Made by a program: the position numbers and the translations under genes | Notes under the pieces: generated by a model | Told to the model about the DNA's origin: nothing | The model's input: only the letters and a program-made list of their open reading frames with translations | The model's database searches: none | In this document: piece by piece, positions 41,703 to 50,857 of the stretch | How the letters are laid out: every line of letters begins with the position of its first letter | Position numbering within the stretch: position 1 is the first letter of the stretch | Assembly: GCA_045655005.1 (NCBI GenBank) | Contig: JAZOOJ010000015.1 | Coordinates: 1 to 64,000, forward strand | Source of the DNA: UMGS1908 sp045655005 | GTDB lineage: Bacteria; Bacillota; Clostridia; Christensenellales; UBA1242 | Reading direction: 5' to 3' | DNA length: 64,000 nt

Positions 41703-42353
41703 ATGAGATTTAACGAAAAGGAATTGAAAGGAATAAGGAACTTGGCAGACAACAGAGATGTTTTGATAGTGCAGGGGAAAAATTCTCAGGGTATACCTTT
41801 TACTATGGAGGGGTGCGTATATCTTTTAATTGACGAGGACGGGAAGCCATATATGCCTGATGACGGATTTATGTTTTTTCAAGGACAATTAAATTTAAAG
41901 AATTTAGAAATGTTTACAAGGTTAATTACCCATAGGGATTCGCCAATACTTGACGGATTGTTTGTGGAGAAAGCTCAATTGAAAAATTCAGGAGAAATTA
42001 TTTTTGAAAATCCAGATGTTGACAGTATGGTTCAAAGTGCTATTGCTTATCGAAAGGAGTTAGATAAGCGCGATGATGAGTTTTTGGGCAGATATATAAC
42101 AGTTAAAGACAAAAAGGAAAATGAAGAATTAGACGCTATTGAAGAATGGCAAAAGGAATTAATTGGAAAACCTGTGATATATAATTACAATGGGTTGAAA
42201 AAGGGTGTAGTGCTAAGTGTCAATGCTGGTGGGTTTGAAATAACAACTGGCTCTGTTCGTCATCATTGTTCTGTGTTGGAGGGCGAAATAAAAGTTGATG
42301 ATACGGTTGCTGCAAATTTGGAAGCATATGCATCGTCGGACCAAATGATATAA
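41703..42353 (+). CDS. hypothetical protein
   Basis: A 216-aa soluble acidic protein without recognised domain. The ATG at 41703 lies 6-7 bases after GGAGG; the frame is open seven codons further upstream, where no ribosome binding site is seen. Own promoter and probable terminator. Confidence 0.68.
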   Translation: MRFNEKELKGIRNLADNRDVLIVQGKNSQGIPFTMEGCVYLLIDEDGKPYMPDDGFMFFQGQLNLKNLEMFTRLITHRDSPILDGLFVEKAQLKNSGEIIFENPDVDSMVQSAIAYRKELDKRDDEFLGRYITVKDKKENEELDAIEEWQKELIGKPVIYNYNGLKKGVVLSVNAGGFEITTGSVRHHCSVLEGEIKVDDTVAANLEAYASSDQMI

Positions 42354-42388
42354 TCACTATATTATAAAAATTGTTTTGATAATTTAAC

Positions 42389-42422
42389 AAAAACGCTCAA
42401 ACAGTTCGGTTTGGGTGTTTTT
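42389..42422 (+). terminator. terminator of the 41703 gene
   Basis: Imperfect stem AAAAACGCTCAAAC / GTTTGGGTGTTTTT (G-U pairs) with loop AGTTCG and a T-rich tail. Confidence 0.7.
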
Positions 42423-42465
42423 ATTTTGTTATTTTACTTTTTTTAGTTTTATTTTATTAAAAACA

Positions 42466-42494
42466 TTTACAATTTATAATAAATGTATTAAAAT
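42466..42494 (+). promoter_or_regulatory. nucleoside hydrolase promoter
   Basis: TTTACA (42466-42471), 17-bp spacer, TAAAAT (42489-42494). Confidence 0.55.
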
Positions 42495-42532
42495 ATATAT
42501 TAGAGGAATGATTGACTTTTCGTGAGGTTTTT

Positions 42533-43450
42533 ATGAAGAAACAAACGCAGGTAATATTAGATGTAGACACTGGTGTGGACGATGCTGTTGCTATTGCTTT
42601 TGCTTGTTATTTGAAGAATATTGATGTTACGTTAATAGCAACGGGTGGTGGCAATACAGGTGTAGATAATGTGACAAAGAATACTCTTGATATTTTGCAG
42701 TTTATTCAAAAGGGTATGGTTAAGGTTGCAAAGGGAGTTGATGGAATTTTATCTAAGAAACCATTTATTTTGCAAGTACACGGTAAGACGGGTATGGGCG
42801 AATATGATTTTGAACCATTGAAAATTAAACCTGTTGACCAAGATGTGGTTGAGTCAATTCACGAAACGATTCAAGGGAATGATGGTTTAACAACTTTTAT
42901 TGCACTCGGACCATCAACAAATATCGCAAAACTATTATTAAAATATCCAGAAGACAAACAAAAAATTGAAAAAATAGTTATTAGCGGTGGTTTGCTTGAA
43001 GAAATCGGGAAACATGCAAAACCATATTCAAGTTTTAATATTGCGTTTGACGAACAAGCAACAAAGGTTGTGTTAGAGTCTGGCGAAGATATCTTAATTG
43101 TGCCAAGTAATCACGGGCATACAGCGTACTTAGATTTTCAAGATGTTTACAAAACCAAAAACACAAATGCAACGGGGGCAATGTTTGAGCAGATTTTCAG
43201 GACTTACAAAGACAGGCATGTAAAAAATGGTGTTGCAACGCATGACTTGTGTGCGGTGCTAAGTGTGTCAAATCCGGAAATCTTTAAGATGAGAAAAGCA
43301 AAGGTTTGGGTTGAGTATAGCGATATTGCAGATGCGGGGATTTTGAAATTTGATTTTGATAATCAAATGCCAAATGTAACTGTTGCAGAAGAAGTGAATG
43401 TAAAAGATTTTAAGAAAATCTATTTTAAAACATTAAAAAGAATGCCATAA
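42533..43450 (+). CDS. inosine/uridine-preferring nucleoside hydrolase
   Basis: A 305-aa Ca2+-dependent nucleoside hydrolase that splits ribonucleosides into base and ribose for salvage. The metal-binding DVDTGVDDA is at 10-18 and the second site ATHDLCAV near 245. Purine versus pyrimidine preference cannot be read here. The ATG at 42533 follows GAGG; an in-frame TTG at 42512 is less likely. Confidence 0.92.
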   Translation: MKKQTQVILDVDTGVDDAVAIAFACYLKNIDVTLIATGGGNTGVDNVTKNTLDILQFIQKGMVKVAKGVDGILSKKPFILQVHGKTGMGEYDFEPLKIKPVDQDVVESIHETIQGNDGLTTFIALGPSTNIAKLLLKYPEDKQKIEKIVISGGLLEEIGKHAKPYSSFNIAFDEQATKVVLESGEDILIVPSNHGHTAYLDFQDVYKTKNTNATGAMFEQIFRTYKDRHVKNGVATHDLCAVLSVSNPEIFKMRKAKVWVEYSDIADAGILKFDFDNQMPNVTVAEEVNVKDFKKIYFKTLKRMP

Positions 43451-43476
43451 CAGCATTTTAAATATTAGGGGGCAAA

Positions 43477-44826
43477 ATGGATAAAAATCAATTTATAGAA
43501 TTTTTAAAGTCAAATGTACTTTCGATTTTTACAGGTTCAGAAATTGTTGGTGAAGAAGAGTCTTCACCAAGAGATGCGTTGGTTGCGATGGGGGCGTCTG
43601 GAAGTTTGCTAGTAAAATTTAAGAAGACAGACGAAACAAGACTTGTAATCAAAAGAACACAGCCATTTAAAAATTTTGAGGTAAACTTAGTTCGTGCGAT
43701 TGTAAGCGAATTACTTGAAATTTATACAAATGAGTTATCAAAAGAAGATTACAGACCTGTTTTACAACAGCACATTATTGAAAAGGCAATTTGCAAAAGT
43801 ATTTCAGAGAGTTCGTATGAAACGATATTGTCGGTTGTTCGTGAAATGACAAATTGGGGAAATAAAACATACGAAGGTCAACACGCCTTATTTGGTTTCG
43901 TAATTTGTAATGTTAAGGCCTCTAAGCAAACAAATCCGAATTTACATATATCAAAGATACTAGGGGAAAACTTTGGGGCTGTAATTGCCGATGGAATTCA
44001 TACGTGTTTAAAGTTGTCCAGTGATGGGTATTTGATGAATTTTTTTTCAATTCCGGACTCAAAAGAGAGAAGCTTAAATGCACCGTATGATTATATAGAT
44101 ATGGCAAGTATTTGCTCTGGAAGTAGAGTTGGTGTTGTGCTTACAAGAACGGGGGATATATTATTATTCCACCAAAAGAATTTGGTGTTTGCAAAAAAAT
44201 GTGGCGTGTGGTCAAGATACAGTCACGAAGAAATTATAGACAGAATTGCGGATAAAACAAGTGAAGTGGCTGACAACACAAGAAAGGCTATATATTTGTC
44301 TGCTTTAGATGTAAGTAATGCAAGAACAGGTGGTTGTGTTGTCCATTTGGATAAAGACCAAGATATTAATGTTTTAAAACATATTGATGAAAGCGATATA
44401 TTACTTGAAGATTATTACCTAAAAAAATGTGAATTAAAAAATAAACAATCATTTTTTAATGAAAACAGTAATAATAATTCTGAAATTGAGCCATATAATT
44501 CATTTATTAAACAAGCAAAATGTACAAAGACAGCAAATTTAATAAAAGTTATAAATGGACGAAAATTTTATGAGTTAGACAGAAAGCTTCGCCAAGAACT
44601 TTTGTCCGTTGATGGCGCAACGGTTATTAATAATGATGGCGAAATTATTGCGGTAGGAGCAATTATTCTAATTGAAACTGGCGGATTTTCGGGTGGAAGG
44701 CTTGCCGCAAGTAAAACGCTTTCAAAATATGGTGTTGCTTTGAAAATTTCAGCCGATGGGCAAATTCAGGGATTTAAGATGGACCGACATAAATTAAGAA
44801 GTGTGCCAATCTTTATGCTTGGATAA
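43477..44826 (+). CDS. DisA_N/DAC-like domain protein with altered RHR motif
   Basis: A 449-aa soluble protein. The last ~75 residues match the diadenylate cyclase fold: D379-G380-A381 followed by VINNDGEIIAVGAIIL, then GGRLAASKTLSKYG (406-419) and ISADGQIQGF. In known c-di-AMP synthases the second motif is (G)TRHRAA; here R-H-R is replaced by G-R-L (407-409), although Asp-Gly-Ala is kept. The ~370-residue N-terminal part resembles no family I can name with certainty; it may be a sensor domain of the kind found on DAC-associated proteins. It lies between a nucleoside hydrolase and hisS. Enzymatic activity is doubtful; nucleotide binding is plausible. Confidence 0.68.
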   Translation: MDKNQFIEFLKSNVLSIFTGSEIVGEEESSPRDALVAMGASGSLLVKFKKTDETRLVIKRTQPFKNFEVNLVRAIVSELLEIYTNELSKEDYRPVLQQHIIEKAICKSISESSYETILSVVREMTNWGNKTYEGQHALFGFVICNVKASKQTNPNLHISKILGENFGAVIADGIHTCLKLSSDGYLMNFFSIPDSKERSLNAPYDYIDMASICSGSRVGVVLTRTGDILLFHQKNLVFAKKCGVWSRYSHEEIIDRIADKTSEVADNTRKAIYLSALDVSNARTGGCVVHLDKDQDINVLKHIDESDILLEDYYLKKCELKNKQSFFNENSNNNSEIEPYNSFIKQAKCTKTANLIKVINGRKFYELDRKLRQELLSVDGATVINNDGEIIAVGAIILIETGGFSGGRLAASKTLSKYGVALKISADGQIQGFKMDRHKLRSVPIFMLG

Positions 44827-44856
44827 TTAAACTATAAAAGTAGCGGGAGAAAATAT

Positions 44857-46095
44857 ATGAAAAAGAATTTAAGTCCTGTACGTGGGACTAATGATTATTT
44901 ACCAAAAGAAATGCTTGTACGTGAATACGTCAGGTCGGAAATATTAAAAACATACAAAAGATATGGATTTATGCAAATATCTGCACCTATTCTTGAAGAT
45001 ATAGACAACTTAATTGGAAGCGATGGTGGGGATAATGAAAAACTTATATATAAGGTTTTAAAACGTGGTGAAAAACTTGATCTTTCAAAAGAAAATTTGA
45101 CAGAAAAAGATATTGTTGACATTGGTCTTAGATATGATTTAACCGTGCCAATGGTAAGACTTTTTTCGGGGAACCAAAACGCTTTGCCAAAGCCTTTTAA
45201 ATCTATGCAAATTGATTATTCGTTTAGAGCGGACAGACCACAGAGAGGAAGAAGTCGTCAATTTATTCAATGTGACATAGATATTTTAGGTGATGAAAGT
45301 GTTAATGCTGAAATTGATATTATTAATACAACAGCAAAGACTTTTTTAAATCTTGGATTTAAAGATTTCGTTGCAAAGGTTAATGACAGGAGAATTCTTA
45401 GTGCATTGATTGCAAATGCAGGTTTTGAAAAAAGTGTTGAATCCGAAGTTTGTGTTGTATTAGATAAACTTGACAAAATTGGAATTGATGGTGTTCGTGC
45501 AGAATTATTAGAACGTGAGTTTGATAGTGTAATAGTAGAAAGATTGATGAAAATAGTTCAGGCAATCAGCGAGCAAGGGCTTGATGTTGTGAAAGAATTT
45601 GGCGTCAGTGATGAGGTTTATAACTCTGTAAAAAAAGTGCTTGCTGTTGCAAATGGACTTTCTGACGGGAAATATAAGGTTGTTTTTGATGTTACTATTG
45701 TACGTGGTCAAGGCTATTATACAGGTCTTGTTTATGAATTTTATATGGACGGCTTTGGCGGTGCTTGTGCCGGAGGCGGAAGATATGATAAGATGGTTGA
45801 AAAAATGACAGGAAAAGCCGTCCCAGCGGTTGGACTCGGCTTTGGCTTTGAACCAACTTGTATGTTAATTATGGAAAGAAATATGATTAATGTGCAAAGC
45901 AATATGGTTGCAGTTCTTTATAAGCCAGAAGATGATTTCTTAGAAGTTTTAAAATATGTTGAAGAAATCAATAAAACTGCAAACGCATCGGCTGTTCCTC
46001 AAGCAAAGAATGTCGGATTTCAATTGCAAACATTGAAAGAGAATGGATATACACATTTTTGCAACTTCTTTACAAAAGAATTGAAAGAAATATAA
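44857..46095 (+). CDS. hisS: histidyl-tRNA synthetase (short anticodon domain)
   Basis: Class II HisRS (412 aa). Start PVRGTNDYLPKE; motif 2 SFRADRPQRGRSRQFIQCDIDILG; histidine-specific VRGQGYYTGLVYEF; motif 3 GGRYDKMV with VGLGFGFE. The C-terminal anticodon-binding domain is brief and divergent (about 340-412), ending at HFCNFFTKELKEI without the usual final strands. A regulatory HisZ-like role is possible but less likely, because the active-site motifs are kept and no his operon is present. Confidence 0.87.
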   Translation: MKKNLSPVRGTNDYLPKEMLVREYVRSEILKTYKRYGFMQISAPILEDIDNLIGSDGGDNEKLIYKVLKRGEKLDLSKENLTEKDIVDIGLRYDLTVPMVRLFSGNQNALPKPFKSMQIDYSFRADRPQRGRSRQFIQCDIDILGDESVNAEIDIINTTAKTFLNLGFKDFVAKVNDRRILSALIANAGFEKSVESEVCVVLDKLDKIGIDGVRAELLEREFDSVIVERLMKIVQAISEQGLDVVKEFGVSDEVYNSVKKVLAVANGLSDGKYKVVFDVTIVRGQGYYTGLVYEFYMDGFGGACAGGGRYDKMVEKMTGKAVPAVGLGFGFEPTCMLIMERNMINVQSNMVAVLYKPEDDFLEVLKYVEEINKTANASAVPQAKNVGFQLQTLKENGYTHFCNFFTKELKEI

Positions 46096-46111
46096 TTTCG
46101 GAGAAAAACAA

Positions 46112-46819
46112 ATGAAAAAGCAAGTTGAAGAAAGATTTGGTCAAATATTAGAATCTAATGAAGAGATTAAGAGAATAGAAAAACCACACGCTGTCAGATT
46201 TTTTGTTGTACAATTTTGTATCGCATTTTTTGCAATGCTAATTATTTCAACTTGTGCAATGATTGAATTGGTTGATTATTATGGTTTTGGTGTTGTTTGG
46301 GCACCTAGTGCAATATCTGCATTTTGCATTTTGATTTATATGTTGCTTAGTATTTTTTATTATAAAAACAAATTCTACTGTATTACAAATAAAAGAGTAA
46401 TTATAAGAAGCGGAGTTGTTGGCGCTGATTATAAATCAATAGATTTAAGAGATGTTTCGGGTGTTAAGTTAAAGAAAATTTGGTTTGATGTTTTGTTTAA
46501 AAAGAGATGTGGAACAATAATTTTAGGAAGTTTAGAAGATAAAGATATTGAAGTGTCATTTGACGAAATGGGTTCTCTTTACAGACTGAGTGGTATTTGT
46601 GAAGCAGAGGAAGTTGAAGAATTGCTTAAATCTTTAATTAAGGAAGTTATGCCAAAGGATAAGACAAATTCAAGCGAATGGAAAATGATTAAAAAAGAAA
46701 TTGATAATGATGAAGTTTCAAAAGAAGATCTTTCAAAAAATAATGATGTAATTGAAAAAAAAGAAGAAACTATTGAAAATGTCGACAGCAAAAAGGCGAA
46801 GAAGGCTAAAAACAAATAA
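46112..46819 (+). CDS. bacterial PH-domain membrane protein
   Basis: A 235-aa protein with two membrane helices (about 30-52 and 62-88) followed by a bPH2/YdbS-type domain. Its signature is FYCITNKRVIIRSGVVGADYKSIDLRDVSGV, and it ends with a long Lys/Glu-rich tail. The role of this family is unclear, possibly membrane-stress or protein-secretion related. It starts 16 bases after hisS. Confidence 0.82.
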   Translation: MKKQVEERFGQILESNEEIKRIEKPHAVRFFVVQFCIAFFAMLIISTCAMIELVDYYGFGVVWAPSAISAFCILIYMLLSIFYYKNKFYCITNKRVIIRSGVVGADYKSIDLRDVSGVKLKKIWFDVLFKKRCGTIILGSLEDKDIEVSFDEMGSLYRLSGICEAEEVEELLKSLIKEVMPKDKTNSSEWKMIKKEIDNDEVSKEDLSKNNDVIEKKEETIENVDSKKAKKAKNK

Positions 46820-46822
46820 AAC

Positions 46823-46851
46823 AAACCCTGTGAGCATATTTCACAGGGTTT
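46823..46851 (+). terminator. terminator after the PH-domain gene
   Basis: Eleven-base-pair stem AAACCCTGTGA / TCACAGGGTTT with loop GCATATT. Confidence 0.85.
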
Positions 46852-46937
46852 TAATTCGCAAGAAATAATAATGTAGTAAAAATCAATATACTAATTTGAG
46901 TTTTGTATGTTATACTTATTTTAAAGAGGAGAATGTT

Positions 46938-47822
46938 ATGGAGAAAGCAAAAGTTTATTTTACAAAAGAAATTACCCCAGAGTCGGTTGTAAGGCTTTAT
47001 AAAATGTTAAATAAAGAATTGAGCGGGAATGTTGCTGTAAAGGTTCATTCGGGAGAAAAGGGAAACCAAAATTATTTACATCCAGAGTTTATGCGTCCAA
47101 TGATTGAATTTGTAAACGGAACAGTCGTAGAGTGTAATACTGCGTATGCAGGAAGAAGAAATACAACTGAAAAGCATATTCAGCTAATGGAAGAACACGG
47201 TTGGTCTAAATATTTTAATGTAGATATTATGGACGGTAGTGGCGATGATATTGTTCTTCAAATTCCAAACGGCAAAATTATCAAAGAAAATTATGTCGGG
47301 AATGGAATTACAAAATACAATTCAATGCTTGTTCTGTCGCATTTTAAAGGTCATCCAATGGGCGGATATGGTGGAGCTTTAAAACAACTTTCGATAGGAG
47401 TTGCTTCGTCTGCGGGTAAAGCATGGATTCATTCAGGTGGCAAAGTTAAAGACCAAAATATTTTATGGCAAAATTGCGCGAAGCAAGATGACTTCTTAGA
47501 GGCGATGGCCGAATCTGCAGGGTCGGTTGTTGATTATTTTAAAGATAATATAGCATATGTAAATGTAATGTGCAATATGTCGGTTGATTGTGACTGTTGT
47601 GCAAAAGCTGAAGACCCTTGTATGAAAGATGTTGGAGTTTTAGCATCATTAGACCCAGTTGCAATAGATCAATCGTGCATAGATTTAGTCTATAGTTCAA
47701 GTGATACAGGAAAAGACCATTTAATTGAAAGAATTGAATCAAGAAACGGTCTTCATACAATCAAATGTGCAGAAAGGCTTGGAGTTGGCACAACAGATTA
47801 TGAACTTATAATTGTCGATTAA
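46938..47822 (+). CDS. DUF362 family iron-sulfur-type protein
   Basis: A 294-aa DUF362 protein; members are uncharacterised and often annotated as Fe-S centre proteins. The start VKVHSGEKGNQNYLHPEF, LSHFKGHPMGGYGGALKQLSIG and the cysteine cluster CDCCAKAEDPC (about 225-236) are typical. The ATG at 46938 follows GAGGAG. The Nudix gene follows 12 bases later. Confidence 0.87.
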   Translation: MEKAKVYFTKEITPESVVRLYKMLNKELSGNVAVKVHSGEKGNQNYLHPEFMRPMIEFVNGTVVECNTAYAGRRNTTEKHIQLMEEHGWSKYFNVDIMDGSGDDIVLQIPNGKIIKENYVGNGITKYNSMLVLSHFKGHPMGGYGGALKQLSIGVASSAGKAWIHSGGKVKDQNILWQNCAKQDDFLEAMAESAGSVVDYFKDNIAYVNVMCNMSVDCDCCAKAEDPCMKDVGVLASLDPVAIDQSCIDLVYSSSDTGKDHLIERIESRNGLHTIKCAERLGVGTTDYELIIVD

Positions 47823-47834
47823 CGGTGGTGACTT

Positions 47835-48245
47835 ATGGAAACGATAAAAGCAGGGTGTATTTTAATTAACAAAGAGAGTAAAAAAGTCGCAATAGTATAC
47901 AGAGAACGACAAAAAGATTTTTCTTTCCCAAAAGGACATTTAGAACCGAATGAAACGATAAAAGAATGTGCAATTCGTGAAACGGCAGAAGAAACAAAAA
48001 GGGTTGCTAAAATATTAGAAGATTACCCACCATTCGAAGAAAGATATACAACACCAAGTGGTGAAAAGTGTATTTGTTATACATATATTGCATTTGATAT
48101 GGGGCCAAGCGATAATCAAAGCACAGATACACACGATACATATTGGATTCCGGTTGATGAAGTTGAGTCAAAATTAACATACGCAAATATAAAGTCGACA
48201 TGGAGTAAAGTATACGAAAGGCTTGGTGAAATCATGTCGAAATAA
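47835..48245 (+). CDS. Nudix hydrolase
   Basis: A 136-aa hydrolase of nucleoside-diphosphate-linked substrates. The Nudix box GHLEPNETIKECAIRETAEE is complete (about 33-53). Length and sequence fit Ap4A-hydrolase/8-oxo-dGTPase-like members, but the substrate cannot be read. Probably co-transcribed with the DUF362 gene. Confidence 0.92.
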   Translation: METIKAGCILINKESKKVAIVYRERQKDFSFPKGHLEPNETIKECAIRETAEETKRVAKILEDYPPFEERYTTPSGEKCICYTYIAFDMGPSDNQSTDTHDTYWIPVDEVESKLTYANIKSTWSKVYERLGEIMSK

Positions 48246-48307
48246 TGGTTGAATTGTCAATAAAAACAAATATATAAAAATGTATTAACGAAAGAAGGAT
48301 GTGGGAT

Positions 48308-50815
48308 ATGCGTAAACATATAATGGAATTAATTAATGAATATTTTAACAAACTGAAAGAGAGAAGGGTTCATTTAAACAAAGTAGATAATGAACCAGAA
48401 AACGAAAGCGAACGCAACAATGGTGAAGACCAACAGTCGGCTAAACGCGTTAAAGAAATTTCAAAAGAGACCGCATTGGAAGGTGTTGAAAAACTTATTG
48501 AAACGGTATTTGCTGTAAGAGATGGACTTCTAAACTTCAACCAAGAAGGCAATATTGATTTAATCAATATGTCGGCTTATTCGTGGTATATATCAAGAAT
48601 ACAGCTTATGAGAAGTTGGAAGGAAAATGGACTGATTGATTATGATGACGATGTTCAACAAGTGATTGACGAAGTGATTGCTTTTGCAAAAGAAAACAAG
48701 AAGCAAATTGTTGGTGGGATGGTGAAATCATACGATATTATACAAATAGAAGGAATCATTGCTGTTGCAAACAAAATCATTAATGCTCTTGAAAATTATT
48801 CACAGCAGTTGTTTTCGAATGAAAGAGATTTAATTGCAGGTAGGATTGACTATTTAAGCAGACTTTTAGATGATGCCGACCGATTAAAAGAAATTGGATA
48901 TGATACTACAGTGTCAGATTTCTTGAATCCCAATCTTACACCGGACATTGATTTGTATGTGAGATCGATATGGCAAACGTGTCTATCTATTAACATAATT
49001 ATAAAACAATATATAGATGTAAGTAGGCATAATGATCCAGAAAAACAACGTTATACTGATGATTTAAAGCGTCAATTTGGATTTAGTGATAATTGTAACG
49101 AAAAGGATTTGCTAAGTCTTTCAAGAGAAATTAGTGGCAATGTTTTTAATGGTGCATCATTAAAACCTATTAAGGTGTTTGAATTTAAAGAAAATACAGA
49201 TATGTTCGAGAAAATATTAAAAATCTTTAATGGCATTTCAAGGGGACATGGTAAAATAAAGGATTATAATAGTGTTGATATTACGCAAGAAATCAAGACT
49301 ATTGCAAACGATAAGATGTTTAGCGATGCTTTAATATCGAAGACGTGTTTAACTGATGAAGAGAGCGAATATATCTTTAAGTTGATAACGTCAGCAATTC
49401 AATCGGTTATTAATAAATCTTATTTGTCAATGGGAATGACTATTGATTACGAAAATGGAAATTCTCCAACAGGCACTGAAGCAGGGTGTGCTGACTATCA
49501 TGCGATTGGCTGGCATTCCGTTTCAGTTTATGAAGAGAATTTTAAAAATTATATACCAGAAAACGAATTAAACGCACAATCACAATTAAATATTTTATTT
49601 GTAACATTAGCACACGAAACAAAACATATATTTGATTATTTTTGGACCACTATGTTGCAAAAAGAAAGCCAGGAAGGGATATGGGATGAAATTTGCGAAA
49701 TGTTAAAAAGCAACGAACAAAACGATCCAAATTCTTACGTAGGTAGAATTGAGAAGATATTTAATGGTATATCTCTTGATGAAACTCCATTATTGTTGCT
49801 TGGATTATTGTCTGGCACTGCTAGGGATGTAAGTGAAGAGTTTAAGGGGAGATTAGAAAGTTTAGTTTCTTCTTTTAAAGACTTGGATTACACAAATAGC
49901 AAGGCAGAAAAAGACGCAAGAATGTATGGTGCGAAGATGTCGCAATTTGTATTTGCGTTGTTGGCAAAAGAGTATAGCGATAAGGGAATGAATGAGCATG
50001 TACAGATGTTATCTGGAATGGCTCAAAAAGCAGATAAAATTTCGCAATATCATCCAAAATTGGATTATTTAGAGGCTGATGAAAAAATCTCTAACATAGT
50101 GTCAGGCATAGAAAAAGATTTAACAGAAGTTGCTGACCCTGATTTTGTTGAAATTTTGTGTCGCCTATGTGAATCAATGCTGTTTAGAGAGAGGGATATG
50201 CAAAAGGTTGTAGGTATAAATATGGCTGCGAATAATTTGCTGGAGTTTTATATAAATGGATTGCCTTATGAAAAGAAGCGAGAAGTTTGTTATAATGCAA
50301 TTGACGCAGGAAAGTGGAGAACATTGCATGCAGTAAAAACAGCTACTTTAAAAAATTATACAGATGGGGAGTATGCGATTCCAATCATTAAAAGTCAAAG
50401 TTATGGTTTTTATGATAAAGTGGTGATGGATCCGGATTTTGATGAACTTAGTGCCGAATATGTTGGTAATATTAAAAAACTTGCACAGCCTGATGCAAGT
50501 TGTATTAAAAAGTTCGTTCAAGATGGAAATTTTAGGGCAATAGGTGTTTCAGTCTCTGATATTTTTAGATTTTATGATTTGATAGGGGCGTTAGATGGAG
50601 AAGGTTCAGGAGATGAGAAATTCTCTAAGTGGATAGAATCTTTGCCAGAAGAAACGAAATATTCTAAGCCTGTTATAAACATGTTAAGAAATATGTTGAT
50701 TAATTATGATGGCGGAGAAGCGGATGCTGGAGTTATAAAAGCCACGTTAGACAAACTGATAAAAGAAATACAATCAAAAAACGGTTTAATTGTGCTTGGT
50801 GAGTTTGAGAAATAA
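48308..50815 (+). CDS. large hypothetical protein with HExxH zinc motif
   Basis: An 835-aa soluble, mostly helical protein of no recognised family. Residues 436-440 are HETKH in LFVTLAHETKHIFDYFW, a gluzincin-type zinc-binding motif. Glutamates at 456, 461 and 464 are at suitable spacing for a third ligand, so a metallopeptidase-like domain is plausible in the middle of the protein. No signal peptide is visible. The ATG at 48308 is preferred because AAGG lies 9 bases upstream; an ATG at 48299 abuts it. It ends at a strong bidirectional terminator. Confidence 0.72.
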   Translation: MRKHIMELINEYFNKLKERRVHLNKVDNEPENESERNNGEDQQSAKRVKEISKETALEGVEKLIETVFAVRDGLLNFNQEGNIDLINMSAYSWYISRIQLMRSWKENGLIDYDDDVQQVIDEVIAFAKENKKQIVGGMVKSYDIIQIEGIIAVANKIINALENYSQQLFSNERDLIAGRIDYLSRLLDDADRLKEIGYDTTVSDFLNPNLTPDIDLYVRSIWQTCLSINIIIKQYIDVSRHNDPEKQRYTDDLKRQFGFSDNCNEKDLLSLSREISGNVFNGASLKPIKVFEFKENTDMFEKILKIFNGISRGHGKIKDYNSVDITQEIKTIANDKMFSDALISKTCLTDEESEYIFKLITSAIQSVINKSYLSMGMTIDYENGNSPTGTEAGCADYHAIGWHSVSVYEENFKNYIPENELNAQSQLNILFVTLAHETKHIFDYFWTTMLQKESQEGIWDEICEMLKSNEQNDPNSYVGRIEKIFNGISLDETPLLLLGLLSGTARDVSEEFKGRLESLVSSFKDLDYTNSKAEKDARMYGAKMSQFVFALLAKEYSDKGMNEHVQMLSGMAQKADKISQYHPKLDYLEADEKISNIVSGIEKDLTEVADPDFVEILCRLCESMLFRERDMQKVVGINMAANNLLEFYINGLPYEKKREVCYNAIDAGKWRTLHAVKTATLKNYTDGEYAIPIIKSQSYGFYDKVVMDPDFDELSAEYVGNIKKLAQPDASCIKKFVQDGNFRAIGVSVSDIFRFYDLIGALDGEGSGDEKFSKWIESLPEETKYSKPVINMLRNMLINYDGGEADAGVIKATLDKLIKEIQSKNGLIVLGEFEK

Positions 50816-50851
50816 AAAAAAGATGTTTTGAGAAATCAAAACATCTTTTTT
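50816..50851. terminator. bidirectional terminator
   Basis: Sixteen-base-pair stem AAAAAAGATGTTTTGA / TCAAAACATCTTTTTT with a GAAA tetraloop, between convergent genes. Confidence 0.9.
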
Positions 50852-50857
50852 GCATTA

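Noticed and set aside
48223..50815. Repeat between the Nudix gene end and the 835-aa gene end, as at aspS
   Set aside because: Both ends share CTTGGTGA and GAAATAA, but the bases between differ in sequence. The match comes from similar Leu-Gly-Glu...Lys-stop codons and is too short to call a duplication.
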